Source of the DNA: Leptospiraceae bacterium
GTDB lineage: Bacteria > Spirochaetota > Leptospiria > Leptospirales > Leptonemataceae
Direction of reading: 5' to 3'
Assembly: GCA_026418015.1 (NCBI GenBank)
Contig: JAOACE010000022.1
Span: 88,888-152,887 of the forward strand
DNA length: 64,000 nt
Shown here: piece after piece, positions 37,696-46,935 of the stretch
How positions within the stretch are numbered: position 1 is the stretch's first letter
How the letters are laid out: each line of letters starts with the position of its first letter
Notes under the pieces: generated by a model
What the model was told of the DNA's origin: nothing
The model's database searches: none
Seen by the model: the letters and a program-made list of their open reading frames with translations, nothing else
Program-made: the position numbers and the translations under genes

Positions 37696-38575
37696 ATATT
37701 TTGAATATCAAGAAAAGGAAACTTATTCAAGTAAATTTATAAAAATCCTTATAAAATTGCTTAACAAAAAAAAAGCATTCGAAGAAGCCATCAAACATTA
37801 CCAAAAAAATCAAACGATAAAAAAAGACTTATTCGAATCTCCTAAACCCATCTTTAATAAATACGATATATTAGAATTCAACGGCAGGAATACTTATATC
37901 TTTAATAAAGAAAAAGAACAAGATACAATTATTTTATACTTTCATGGTGGTGCATTTTTAAGAAATTTTTACCTCTTCCATTGGTTATTCATAAAAAAAC
38001 TATCTTCTTATTCTCCCCACCCTATTTATGCTGCGGATTATCCTTTGATACCAAAACACAATTACAAAGAAATTTTATCTTTTTCTAAAGAATTGTATTT
38101 AAACTTATCGAAAAAATATAAAATTATTTTGATAGGAGATTCCGCTGGTGGAAACCTTTGTCTTTCTGTTTTACAGAACCTCCCCAAAGAAAACCTACCA
38201 AAAAAAATTCTACTACTTTCCCCTTGGTTAGATGTAAGTATGGTAAATCCTCTTATCGACGAATACGAAAAATACGATTACATCCTAAACAAAAATGGTT
38301 TAAAATTAGCGGGAGATTTATACAGCAACAACCATCCTCAACTACCAGAAGTTAGTCCTCTATATTTTCGTTATGATACTTTGCCCGAAACTCATCTATT
38401 TATTGGCACACACGATATATTATATCCTGATTGTGAACTTTTCTACAAAAATAATATAATTTTTATGATATATTTTTATAAATTTCCTAAAATGGTACAC
38501 GATTGGATGATATTAGATTTAATTCCATTTAAAGAAGCAAAAAAAGTGCACGAAATTATCAAAACATTATTGTAA
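37688..38575 (+). CDS. HSL-family alpha/beta hydrolase (esterase)
   Basis: 295 residues with the hormone-sensitive-lipase family hallmarks: the oxyanion motif HGGAFL near residue 85, the nucleophile elbow GDSAGGN near 150, the catalytic Asp in IGTHDILYPD and the catalytic His in KMVHDWM. It overlaps hldD by 8 bases (ATGCATAG) and is followed after 9 bases by the cyclase/peroxidase gene, so the three are probably co-transcribed. Substrate likely a short-chain ester; unknown. Confidence 0.86.
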   Translation: MHRYFEYQEKETYSSKFIKILIKLLNKKKAFEEAIKHYQKNQTIKKDLFESPKPIFNKYDILEFNGRNTYIFNKEKEQDTIILYFHGGAFLRNFYLFHWLFIKKLSSYSPHPIYAADYPLIPKHNYKEILSFSKELYLNLSKKYKIILIGDSAGGNLCLSVLQNLPKENLPKKILLLSPWLDVSMVNPLIDEYEKYDYILNKNGLKLAGDLYSNNHPQLPEVSPLYFRYDTLPETHLFIGTHDILYPDCELFYKNNIIFMIYFYKFPKMVHDWMILDLIPFKEAKKVHEIIKTLL

Positions 38576-38584
38576 AGAGAAATT

Positions 38585-40183
38585 ATGCATATCACATACA
38601 TAGAAGAAATAGAAAACAATAAAAAAGTCGATAAAACCATCGAAGCACAACCCAATAAAAGCATATTAGAAATTTCTTTAGGAAATAAAATACCTCATGT
38701 CCATGCCTGTGGTGGTAATGCCAAATGCTCTACGTGCAGAATTATGGTTCTTTCTGGAATGGAAAACCTAAGCGAAATATCAGAAAAAGAAAAAATCTTA
38801 GCACAAAAAAAAGGATTTAGTAAAAATATCCGGTTAGCATGTCAAACCTACGTTCACGGAGATGTAAAGATCAAACGACTTGTAAAAGACAAATTGGACG
38901 AAGAAATAGCATTATCGAATCAATTTACGGGTAAAGAGGTTTCTTTAGCAATTCTTTTTGCAGATATACGAAATTTTACTTCTTTTACAGAACGTCATTT
39001 AGCCTATGATGTAATTCATATCTTAAACCGATTTTATAAAAGAATGGGAGATGCCATCTTAAACCATCAGGGATATATCGATAAATTTATGGGCGATGGA
39101 ATACTAGCTCTTTTTGGAATCAACGATAAAGATAGTCAGCAAAAATGTACGAATGCCCTAAATGCTGCCTTCGAAATGAAAAACAACCTACAAGAAATCA
39201 ACCAATACTTGCGATGGAATTTTAACGAAGAATTTCAGGTTGGTATCGGATTACATTTTGGTTCTGTTATTGTAGGAGACTTAGGACATCCAGAAAAAAA
39301 ACAGCTGACTGCAATAGGAGATGCAGTAAACTTTACTTCGCGATTAGAAAAATTCACCAAAAGTATTAAAACAACGATTTTGATTTCCGAAGAGTTTGCA
39401 AAAGTTCTAAACAACCCAGAAATCCTCGATAAAGAATATAAAGTACAAATTCGAGGAAAAACTGGCACCCACAAGATATATTCACTATTAGAGACAAAAA
39501 AAACTTATACATCATTAAGAAATCTTTTAAAAGAAAAGATGAATAAAACATTAGCTCCTACTATTCTTAGGTTGGTATTTCATGATGTGATGAGCGGTGG
39601 TGTTTTAACTGCTCACATGCACGATAAAGATATTCTGCAACTTGAATTAAGTAAACCAGAAAACCAAGGACTCGAAGAAGCTGTTAAGTTCATTCAAAAG
39701 ATTAAAAACATTTTAAAAGAAGAACCTTATTCTTACCGAGATATTTTGTATTTAAGTGGTGCTGTTGCAGTTGAGATCACCCACGGTCCCTATATTAATT
39801 TAGTGATTCCTTCGTACAGTAATAAGCAATTTTTAGAGATAGGGATACCATTATCCGAAGAAAAGTTTGAATCCTTTTATAAAAAATTTCAACAATTAGG
39901 TTTATCGAAAAAAGAAATGGTAGCTCTTATTGGGGCACATACCTTAGGAAAAGAAAATCAAAAGCCCTTTACAGAAGATCCTTTTAAGTTCGATAATAGT
40001 TATTTTAAACGACTCTTATTTTACCAGGAAGATTCTTCTTTAAGTAAAATGCTCTATACAGATTGGGAATTACTAAAAGATCAAGAATGTAAAAAATATA
40101 TAGAAGAATTTGCAATCGACGAAAATCATTTTTTCGAAGAATTCAAAAACGCTTATATAAAAATGATTCAATTTGCTGTTTAA
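38585..40183 (+). CDS. Ferredoxin - adenylate cyclase - haem peroxidase fusion
   Basis: 532 residues, three domains. (1) Residues about 1-98: plant/adrenodoxin-type [2Fe-2S] domain with Cys42, Cys48, Cys51 and Cys86. (2) About 118-302: class III cyclase with metal Asp127 (ADIRNFT) and Asp171 (FMGDG), adenine-selecting Lys167 and Asp246, and transition-state Asn249/Arg253 (DAVNFTSRLE), a full catalytic set. (3) About 308-532: haem peroxidase resembling ascorbate peroxidase: distal Arg329 and His333 (RLVFHD), SGAVAVEITHGP, proximal His452 (GAHTLG), FDNSYFKRLL and Asp493. Phe332 and Phe462 stand where ascorbate peroxidase has Trp41 and Trp179. No signal peptide, so cytosolic. Likely couples redox or peroxide state to cAMP production (inference). 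AGAG precedes the ATG; it follows hldD and the esterase. Confidence 0.88.
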   Translation: MHITYIEEIENNKKVDKTIEAQPNKSILEISLGNKIPHVHACGGNAKCSTCRIMVLSGMENLSEISEKEKILAQKKGFSKNIRLACQTYVHGDVKIKRLVKDKLDEEIALSNQFTGKEVSLAILFADIRNFTSFTERHLAYDVIHILNRFYKRMGDAILNHQGYIDKFMGDGILALFGINDKDSQQKCTNALNAAFEMKNNLQEINQYLRWNFNEEFQVGIGLHFGSVIVGDLGHPEKKQLTAIGDAVNFTSRLEKFTKSIKTTILISEEFAKVLNNPEILDKEYKVQIRGKTGTHKIYSLLETKKTYTSLRNLLKEKMNKTLAPTILRLVFHDVMSGGVLTAHMHDKDILQLELSKPENQGLEEAVKFIQKIKNILKEEPYSYRDILYLSGAVAVEITHGPYINLVIPSYSNKQFLEIGIPLSEEKFESFYKKFQQLGLSKKEMVALIGAHTLGKENQKPFTEDPFKFDNSYFKRLLFYQEDSSLSKMLYTDWELLKDQECKKYIEEFAIDENHFFEEFKNAYIKMIQFAV

Positions 40184-40716
40184 GGATGAGCTTTTAAATA
40201 TTCGATTAATGGGATAAATTTGTCTTCGAGTATATAAATTTCTTCTATCTGCGATTTCCCTTGTAGATCGATCCTAAGTCCAACATAAGATTTATCAAAA
40301 GGAATTTTGTTTACAGCATTAGAAAAATCTTCTGGTATATAATATCTTTGATGTGGTATAATATAATAATTCTTATCACATTCTAACTGAATAAAACGAT
40401 TACAGAGTTTTTTTATGTCGTTGCATTCCATTAGTGGTGGTAATATTTTAGAGATTTTATATTTTTTATCTATGGAATCTTGATGGATACAACCGCATTT
40501 GATTTCTTTGTTGGTATTACAAACAAAATATTCATCGTGATATCGAATTCGATATAATAAATAATTTCCTTTGATTAAATCGCGAGGATCATATCCTTCA
40601 ATTCTAAAAAAATAGGTTTTTTGTTGCGCAAAATAAACATATTCTATGGTTCGAAACAAAATATAAATCAGTAGAATCAAAAAAGGAATTGTTAAAAAGA
40701 TGATTTTATTTTTCAT
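40180..40716 (-). CDS. GDYXXLXY-type membrane-anchored protein
   Basis: About 178 residues: one N-terminal transmembrane helix (about 5-25) and a periplasmic domain with the signature GYDPRDLIKGNYLLYRIRY, the GDYXXLXY motif that pairs with DUF2157/DUF4401 membrane proteins. The ATG at 40716 is chosen because AAAGG lies eight bases upstream; a longer frame from 40764 lacks such a site. Four cysteines in a CNTNKEIKCGC...C stretch may form disulfides. It overlaps the DUF2157 gene by 11 bases and the convergent cyclase/peroxidase gene by 4. Function unknown. Confidence 0.8.
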   Translation of the reverse strand: MKNKIIFLTIPFLILLIYILFRTIEYVYFAQQKTYFFRIEGYDPRDLIKGNYLLYRIRYHDEYFVCNTNKEIKCGCIHQDSIDKKYKISKILPPLMECNDIKKLCNRFIQLECDKNYYIIPHQRYYIPEDFSNAVNKIPFDKSYVGLRIDLQGKSQIEEIYILEDKFIPLIEYLKAHP

Positions 40717-41842
40717 ACTTAAACCTTTTTTCGATGAATTTGTACAAAAAAACCAATAAAACAATTGTTAATCCTAACCCAATAAGTCCAATGCCAGTAA
40801 ATGTTAAATCTTCGAATAATTCTATATAAATTATAAATAATCGTAATAAAATCAAAAAAATAAAAAAACGATACAAATTTTTTTTCTCTAAAAGATAAAA
40901 AAGAAATGCACTCAAAAAACACTGTAATAAAAAAAAGCTCGTTCCAAGAAGTTTTTGAGTAATATCATTGAAAATAAATAAATAATTCGATAAAAATATA
41001 ATATAATTTATAAAAAATAAATAATAAATTTTTTTATTAGATTGATAGTTTTTTATAAAAGAATTATATAAATCATACAAAATAATGATCATCGCAAATA
41101 GTACTAAAAATAAATGAAGGTATTTTTCGCTACTTGTAGGTTTTAAGAAGTTTGCATACCACTCAAACTGAAAGACAAAAATTCCATATACATAAAAAAT
41201 CGCCCAAAAGATTTGATTGATCTTAACCAATAGAGAATTTTTAGAAAAAAAATAAAAAACATAGAATAAGCCCCAAACAATTAGATAAATCAAGACAAAA
41301 TCAAAAATTACATATTGATTCCAATTGTAAGCTTCATAAAAAAATAATGATATAGCAACATACAAAACAATAAAGTTCATCATAGGTAAAAACTTCGCCT
41401 CCGAGATAGAAGATACAAAAAGCATCAAAAAGCCCCAAAAGAACAATGCTTGATAAGTTTCTCCTTGCAGTTGAAAAACCTGTGCTGTTAATGCAATTTC
41501 TGCCAAAAACAAAAAGGCAAAGATGACCAAAAGAATTTCTTGAATATAGATATTTTTATGTTTTTTGTAGAACCAGAGATACAAAAAGCCAAAAGCGCCA
41601 TGCAGTCCTAAAAGAAAGATAAATTTTAGGAATGCAGGAATCAATTCCCAGTTGGCTGCAACAATGCTAATTATCCCTAAACCAATGCTAAACCCCGCGA
41701 TAAGAAAAACCCACAAAATCAATTTTTTCGAAGAAACTTCTTTTTGCTTTTCTTCGTATTCTTTAATAGTTAAATAAGTTTTTTCGTCGATAAGATGATG
41801 GTTCAACCATTCTTCTAATTTTTTTTTAATTATTGGCCTCAT
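40706..41842 (-). CDS. DUF2157 multi-pass membrane protein
   Basis: 378 residues. The N-terminal about 40 residues form the soluble helix-turn of DUF2157 (EEWLNHHLIDEKTYLTIKEY), followed by about ten hydrophobic helices, starting with GFSIGLGIISIVAANWELIP, the best-conserved piece of the family. It overlaps the GDYXXLXY gene, the usual partner; the third usual member, DUF4401, is absent as a separate gene. Role unknown; membrane complex inferred. Confidence 0.82.
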   Translation of the reverse strand: MRPIIKKKLEEWLNHHLIDEKTYLTIKEYEEKQKEVSSKKLILWVFLIAGFSIGLGIISIVAANWELIPAFLKFIFLLGLHGAFGFLYLWFYKKHKNIYIQEILLVIFAFLFLAEIALTAQVFQLQGETYQALFFWGFLMLFVSSISEAKFLPMMNFIVLYVAISLFFYEAYNWNQYVIFDFVLIYLIVWGLFYVFYFFSKNSLLVKINQIFWAIFYVYGIFVFQFEWYANFLKPTSSEKYLHLFLVLFAMIIILYDLYNSFIKNYQSNKKIYYLFFINYIIFLSNYLFIFNDITQKLLGTSFFLLQCFLSAFLFYLLEKKNLYRFFIFLILLRLFIIYIELFEDLTFTGIGLIGLGLTIVLLVFLYKFIEKRFKYEK

Positions 41843-41843
41843 G

Positions 41844-43484
41844 TTAAAAATTAAAACTAACGGGCAAGGAAAGCTTACCTCTTATCTGTGGTTCTTTTAT
41901 ATAAGCAGATACACTAACATAATATGTTACATTATCCTCGAAAATGAGTTTAATTCTATCGATGGATAGTTGATTTTTTTCGAGTTGTTTTTCTACCAGT
42001 AGATATAACAAATCTTTTGTAAGAATAACACGAATATGATTATTTTTATATTGTTTCCAATAATTGGGTCGTATTCGTTCTAATTCCTTTTCTTGTTCTG
42101 TTGTAGGAAAATCCGTATTTTTTTTGTTGATTTTTTGCCATATTCCCTTGTAATAAAGTTCGCTAATCACCAATTCGAAGTCGTATTTTTTAATCCCTAT
42201 ATGGATATTGTAGCCACCTTTTTCTTCGATAATTTCTTCTGGAACTTTTTGCCACTCTAAACAAATTTGATGATGATTCGACAGCTCTTTTACGATTCGT
42301 AGTTGATGAACTTGTGGTATATTCGAAAATTCTTTTTTTTCAAGTAAGAATTTTTTTATTGCAGGTGCATTCTTCCCTTCGGAATCTTGTAGCATCAACA
42401 CGCGAAACTGTAAATATTTGCCTAGCTGAGAAGAATCCCAAACCCATTCCTCTTGTAAGGGTAAATCCTTCCAGAGAGTTGGTCGATTTAAATCATCCAA
42501 AATAGCATATTGAATTTTTAAGAATGTTCCTTCGGGTCTTTCGTAATCCAAAATCAGTTTTAGGTGCTCGATGGATGCAGGAATAGAAATAGGCGGAAGA
42601 AGCAATTCTTTTGTTTTTTGGTTAACTCTTCCCGAATTTGGGTTTAAATCAATCCCTGGATATTTATTGTAAGTAATGGGACTGGGATAAAAATCTTTTA
42701 AAATCATGAATTCGTCTATATAGCCAATATATTTTCCACCGATTTGAATTGGAGCATAATGCAAAGACTCAAAATCCCACTCAACCTTTTTAGGAAGATG
42801 AATCGATTTAATGAGTTTTCCATTAAGATAAATAATAATCCTGTTTTTATTTTGTAAATCCACACTCATAAAAAAATGATTCCATTCTTCGAAATCTATC
42901 TTACTTAAAGTAAGAGTTAAGTCGATGGATTGTTCTTCTTTTTTTAAGACAGATAGTAAATTTAATTCCAAAACATTTTTATTTAGGTAAATATTAAACT
43001 TTTTGATTTTTGATTCTGTAAAAGTAGACCATTCCATTAAATTTTGTTCTTTTAATGGGATCAAAGGTTTAAACCAAAAGGATATACTAAAAGTTTGATT
43101 GTTTGTATAGGGCCAACTTTCTGCTCTTGTTTCTAATAAGATGAGATGATCCCGGTTTTTAAAATAGCATGCAAATTGGTTGACTTTTTCGTTAACAAGA
43201 AATAGGTTTTTTTTTATTAGATTATACCGTCCTACTTCGTCTTTTAAGAATTGAGGGTTTTCTGCTTCGCAATTTAAGTAAAACAATAGTTCTTTATAAC
43301 CAAAACGATTAGGTTTTATAGACAAAGTTGGTTGTAGGGAAAAATCATTACGATGAACCAAATATGAAACTTTTTTTAATTCTTGGAGTAAATCAAGAGA
43401 ATCATTCTTAAACGTTAAAATTGTATCTTGATTCGCCCATAAATTAAAAGAAAAAAATACTACAATCCAAGATAATTTTTTCAC
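41844..43484 (-). CDS. Exported LamG/concanavalin-like protein
   Basis: 546 residues with a signal peptide (MKKLSWIVVFFSFNLWANQ). Residues about 120-260 look like a LamG/pentraxin-type jelly-roll: FSISFWFKPL, EWNHFFMSVD, IIIYLNGKLIKSI and GYIDEFMIL are the canonical strand pieces. Residues about 300-380 resemble a fibronectin-like or beta-sandwich segment ending KYLQFRVLMLQDSEGKNAP. The last 150 residues are unassigned and beta-rich. A likely surface or periplasmic carbohydrate/ligand-binding protein. One base separates it from the DUF2157 gene. Confidence 0.78.
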   Translation of the reverse strand: MKKLSWIVVFFSFNLWANQDTILTFKNDSLDLLQELKKVSYLVHRNDFSLQPTLSIKPNRFGYKELLFYLNCEAENPQFLKDEVGRYNLIKKNLFLVNEKVNQFACYFKNRDHLILLETRAESWPYTNNQTFSISFWFKPLIPLKEQNLMEWSTFTESKIKKFNIYLNKNVLELNLLSVLKKEEQSIDLTLTLSKIDFEEWNHFFMSVDLQNKNRIIIYLNGKLIKSIHLPKKVEWDFESLHYAPIQIGGKYIGYIDEFMILKDFYPSPITYNKYPGIDLNPNSGRVNQKTKELLLPPISIPASIEHLKLILDYERPEGTFLKIQYAILDDLNRPTLWKDLPLQEEWVWDSSQLGKYLQFRVLMLQDSEGKNAPAIKKFLLEKKEFSNIPQVHQLRIVKELSNHHQICLEWQKVPEEIIEEKGGYNIHIGIKKYDFELVISELYYKGIWQKINKKNTDFPTTEQEKELERIRPNYWKQYKNNHIRVILTKDLLYLLVEKQLEKNQLSIDRIKLIFEDNVTYYVSVSAYIKEPQIRGKLSLPVSFNF

Positions 43485-43499
43485 TAATTCAAGAATCGG

Positions 43500-44174
43500 T
43501 TAATAGGAAAATTTTTTAAACCATTCTTTTTTAAAATCTTCTGGTAATTGAAAAAATAATTCGTAGATAAGAATCGAATATACCTCGTACCACTTTTTAG
43601 TTTGATTTCGATGATCCAGATTTTCTTCTAGTTGTTTTATTGCAAAGAACGAGAAATTAACATAACTTTCGAGCAATGCATTTTTGTTTTCCCGAAAATC
43701 TTCGATAATTTTATTTCCTTCATAAATTTGTTGTTTTTTTATGTATTGGTTTAAATCTTTTTCTAAATGATTATAATAAATTTCTTGTAGCTTTAAACTT
43801 AGCTGTAATTCCTCTTGCAATAGAACAATTCCTTTTTTTCTACATTGAGGATGTTGTTCAAAAAAATCCCAGAGTTCTTTGAACTTTTCTTGGTAAATTT
43901 TATACTTTCTTTGATAATGATTATACCATTCGAATTTATCTTTTAGCAAGAATTGAGTATCTTTTGGATGTGTTGAGAATAATTCAACATTAAATCGCTT
44001 TTCGCACAGTGGTTCTTCTATGACTTGTTTTTTATTAGCACAATAAGTGAAAAAAATCATCCACAAATAAAACAAAATGCTAAAAAAAACATAATTTTTA
44101 TGGACAAATTCAAATAAATTTCTTTTTTGTCTTTTATCTAACCTTTTGGTTAATTTTAGATTCGGATTATACAT
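43500..44174 (-). CDS. Putative helical lipoprotein
   Basis: About 225 residues. A very basic n-region (KRLDKRQKR) precedes a hydrophobic stretch and FTYC, which can serve as a relaxed spirochaete-type lipobox; the rest is highly charged, mostly helical, with coiled-coil character and one Cys. The start is uncertain: ATG at 44174 avoids the divergent tolC start, while ATGs at 44192 and 44219 would lie within it. None has a good ribosome-binding site. It precedes the LamG-type gene by 15 bases. No family recognised. Confidence 0.6.
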   Translation of the reverse strand: MYNPNLKLTKRLDKRQKRNLFEFVHKNYVFFSILFYLWMIFFTYCANKKQVIEEPLCEKRFNVELFSTHPKDTQFLLKDKFEWYNHYQRKYKIYQEKFKELWDFFEQHPQCRKKGIVLLQEELQLSLKLQEIYYNHLEKDLNQYIKKQQIYEGNKIIEDFRENKNALLESYVNFSFFAIKQLEENLDHRNQTKKWYEVYSILIYELFFQLPEDFKKEWFKKFSY

Positions 44175-44186
44175 TAAGGAGGTTTT

Positions 44187-45854
44187 ATGCATCTTGCAAA
44201 AATTAAAGATGTTATCCATATATCTATTTTAACAATTTTACTCATTTTCTTGAATGTTTTATCTTGTAAATCTATTCCTCAACAAAAAGAAGAATCAAAT
44301 CAGGTAGAATCGACCATAGACCAAATTACCGTAGAAAAACCAGAACAAAATGAAACTACGAATGAAATCATCAAAAAATTACAGGACAAAAAAAATCCTA
44401 AACTAAGCTTAGAAGAAGTTGTTCAAATCGTCATCAACAATAGCAATACAGTACAGTTGCAACAATTAGAAATCATCAAATCCGATACAGATTTAAAAAA
44501 AGAAGAAAGTAAATATGCACCATCGATTGATTTTAAATTCCAAAGCTACGAAAAGATCGATAAACAACTACCTCAGTCCATCTTTCAAGGAACTAAAATT
44601 AATCAAGATACTTATTCTGTGGGTATACAAAAATTATTCGAAAGCGGGACATTCTTTCGAATCGAAGGGTCCGATACCAGGTTTGATTCCAACGCAGGAG
44701 AAGGTGCCATTGCTCTAACAAATCCCATTCTACAACAATTAAAACAACCACCTTTACATACTGGTGCAATTAAAATTTTATTCCAACAAGATCTCCTAAA
44801 AAATGCCTTTGGTTATTCACAAAAGCGTTTAAACGAAATTGCGCGAAAAAAAAGTTTAATTCAAAAAGAACAATTAGAATTTCAGTTAGCAGGGTTGATC
44901 GTAAAAACAATGGTAGATTATTGGACCTTAGCTATTTCCGAACAAGAAGTTAAAACAGCAAATGGTCTTTTGAACAATGTAAATACGATTAGAAATATTA
45001 CTTATCAAAAACTTCGATATGGATTAGCAGAAGCATTCGAAGTAAACCAATGGGATGCTTTGTATAGTCAAGCAGAGATTGCTGTCAATGTTGCTATCCT
45101 CCAAAGAGATACAAAACGAAGAGAACTCTTACGAACATTAAACTTAGATCCAGAAATCGAGTTAACTGGATCGACAGATTTAATTACAGAATTTCCCAAC
45201 GATATTGATGTAAAAAAAGATGTAGAAATTGCTCTTCAAACGAGACAAGATTACAAATCCATTTTACATTCTTATGATATTGTTAGGATGTCGAAAGAAC
45301 TTGCAGAGAACAATCTTCTTCCCACTATGAGGATTGGTGGACAATATGCAAGTAGAGATTTTGGTCGGTATTCTGGTTCTGCATGGGATCAAGTACAAAC
45401 AGGCAAATATCCCGAGAAAGCAATTGAATTTAAAGTAGAATATCCATTGTGGGACGAAGGCACAAAAGTTGATGCACGAAATGCAAGAATTGCTTTAGCT
45501 CAACTAGAAATACAAAAAAAGGAATTGGAACGACAAATCAAAGATGATATAGAATTAGGTTATAAACAAATTCAAACTGCTTATGATTCGCTAAAAAAAG
45601 CCCAAAATGCCTACAATAAAACCAATCAATTTTACTTGGGATTATTAGATGGCTATAGAAAAGGACGTTTTAATGCAACTGCAATCAAAAATGCTTTGGA
45701 TGCACTATTACAAGCAGAGAAAGGTTATAACCAAGCTTTGATTAATTACAACATAACATTGGTTCGATATGATTTATTAAGAAATAAAATCTTCGATAAA
45801 TTCAACATAAAAATTGACGAGGTATTGAATAAAAAAGCATCACAATTTAAATAA
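44187..45854 (+). CDS. TolC-family outer-membrane efflux lipoprotein
   Basis: 555 residues. Signal with a clear lipobox VLSC (Cys27), then a polar linker of about 50 residues and two OEP repeats (about 70-310 and 330-530) of alternating long helices and strand pairs. Typical pieces are LSLEEVVQIVINNSNTVQLQ at the first repeat, NEIARKKSLIQKEQLEFQLA in the coiled-coil hairpin, and ALDALLQAEKGYNQALINYN at the second. It forms the outer-membrane channel of an efflux or type I secretion pump, but no inner-membrane pump or adaptor gene is nearby. AAGGAGG precedes the ATG. Confidence 0.9.
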   Translation: MHLAKIKDVIHISILTILLIFLNVLSCKSIPQQKEESNQVESTIDQITVEKPEQNETTNEIIKKLQDKKNPKLSLEEVVQIVINNSNTVQLQQLEIIKSDTDLKKEESKYAPSIDFKFQSYEKIDKQLPQSIFQGTKINQDTYSVGIQKLFESGTFFRIEGSDTRFDSNAGEGAIALTNPILQQLKQPPLHTGAIKILFQQDLLKNAFGYSQKRLNEIARKKSLIQKEQLEFQLAGLIVKTMVDYWTLAISEQEVKTANGLLNNVNTIRNITYQKLRYGLAEAFEVNQWDALYSQAEIAVNVAILQRDTKRRELLRTLNLDPEIELTGSTDLITEFPNDIDVKKDVEIALQTRQDYKSILHSYDIVRMSKELAENNLLPTMRIGGQYASRDFGRYSGSAWDQVQTGKYPEKAIEFKVEYPLWDEGTKVDARNARIALAQLEIQKKELERQIKDDIELGYKQIQTAYDSLKKAQNAYNKTNQFYLGLLDGYRKGRFNATAIKNALDALLQAEKGYNQALINYNITLVRYDLLRNKIFDKFNIKIDEVLNKKASQFK

Positions 45855-45856
45855 CT

Positions 45857-46441
45857 ATGAAAGTATCAATTATCAGCGGTTCTTCGCGAGAAGAGAACTT
45901 AACAATTCGGGTTGCAAAAGCTATCAAAAATCAACTTATAAAGCGAGATAATGTAAACGAAGCTGTTTTGTTAGATCTAAGAGATAATGACTTTCCTTCT
46001 GTTGGAAGAAAAGAGATAAAACCAGGAACTTTAAGTCCATACCAAGAAAATTTTATCAAATCCTTAAAAGAATCTTCGCTAGTATTTATATGTTTGCCAG
46101 AATATAATTGGACAACAAACCCAGAGCTGATCAATATTTTTCATCAAATTGGTAGTAAAAATTTTAAAGCCTGTTTCGAAGATAAGGTTTTCGCAACTGC
46201 GGGCGTTTCGCATGGTAGAGGAGGTAGAATGCCTTGTATTCAACTCCATATCTTGCTAAACAAAATTATTAGTTTTATAGATGCTTATGGAATTGTTTCG
46301 CCTTTATTATTTGAATCCCACGAAACCGATAAAAATATCGACGAAAATGGCAATTTACTCACAAACGATCTATACAACAAAACCTTTCTAAGATTTATAG
46401 ATTATTCTTTGCAGTTTAGTTTCAGGTTTATTAAGAGATGA
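45857..46441 (+). CDS. NAD(P)H-dependent FMN reductase
   Basis: 194-residue flavodoxin-fold protein of the YieF/ArsH/chromate-reductase group. It has the FMN phosphate loop ISGSSREENL at residues 5-14, CLPEYNWTTNPEL near 80 (flavin-ring loop) and a conserved ATAGVSHGRGG turn near 112. Reduces quinones, metals or free flavin in relatives; the substrate is open here. It starts 2 bases after tolC with no Shine-Dalgarno, so it probably depends on translational coupling. Confidence 0.85.
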   Translation: MKVSIISGSSREENLTIRVAKAIKNQLIKRDNVNEAVLLDLRDNDFPSVGRKEIKPGTLSPYQENFIKSLKESSLVFICLPEYNWTTNPELINIFHQIGSKNFKACFEDKVFATAGVSHGRGGRMPCIQLHILLNKIISFIDAYGIVSPLLFESHETDKNIDENGNLLTNDLYNKTFLRFIDYSLQFSFRFIKR

Positions 46442-46478
46442 TATTCCGTAGAGTATAACTCTACGGAATATATTTTAT
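46441..46478 (+). terminator. Terminator between convergent genes
   Basis: Perfect 14-bp stem ATATTCCGTAGAGT (46441-46454) / ACTCTACGGAATAT (46458-46471) with a three-base loop, followed by TATTTTATT. It lies between the flavin-reductase stop and the stop of the HiPIP gene and can serve both directions. Confidence 0.75.
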
Positions 46479-46828
46479 TAAGCTTTAGGTACCCAAGAAG
46501 TGCACCAACCGTTGGGGCTTACAGGTCCTTTGATTAAATTACAACCACCACAGGGAGCATTATTTTGAGGTGCAACATACAATGCACAATTAGCACAATT
46601 TTTTGCTGGATCGGGTGTATTATCTGTATATTGTAAATTTTTTCTTTGCTCAATTTCTTCGGGTTTTAAACCAGAAACATCATCGCATTTGGGACCTTCT
46701 TGTTTTGCTTGTTCTTTGGGTTTTTCTTCTTTTTTACAAGTTATGATAGAAGAACCTAATACCAAAGTAGTTCCTACTACACCTGCTGTTACTAAAAAAT
46801 TTTTTCTACTGAGTTTTTTATCTATCAT
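46478..46828 (-). CDS. High-potential iron-sulfur protein (HiPIP)
   Basis: 116 residues, a periplasmic electron carrier with one [4Fe-4S] cluster. Cluster ligands fit Cys78, Cys81, Cys96 and Cys109 (NCANC, CGGC, GWCTSW); Cys93 is extra. The N-terminus SRKNFLVTAG with a hydrophobic stretch resembles a Tat signal with RK in place of RR, as expected for a cofactor-loaded protein; Cys31 could alternatively be lipidated. AGGAGG lies eight bases before the ATG. No obvious redox partner is adjacent. Confidence 0.88.
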   Translation of the reverse strand: MIDKKLSRKNFLVTAGVVGTTLVLGSSIITCKKEEKPKEQAKQEGPKCDDVSGLKPEEIEQRKNLQYTDNTPDPAKNCANCALYVAPQNNAPCGGCNLIKGPVSPNGWCTSWVPKA

Positions 46829-46918
46829 TGGAAAATCCTCCTGTTTTTAATTAGTTTAAATCTTTTATTATTTTTATTAGATAAAAGCATTTTTTTTTGT
46901 TTAAGAGATTTTTAATCT

Positions 46919-46935
46919 ATATTGAGACTCAATAT
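46919..46935. promoter_or_regulatory. 17-bp palindrome upstream of HiPIP gene
   Basis: ATATTGAG-A-CTCAATAT is a perfect 8-bp inverted repeat with a one-base centre, in the 247-base divergent region between the HiPIP gene and the coiled-coil gene, about 90 bases before the HiPIP start. A symmetric transcription-factor site is likely from its form. I could not match it to a known regulator. Confidence 0.4.
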
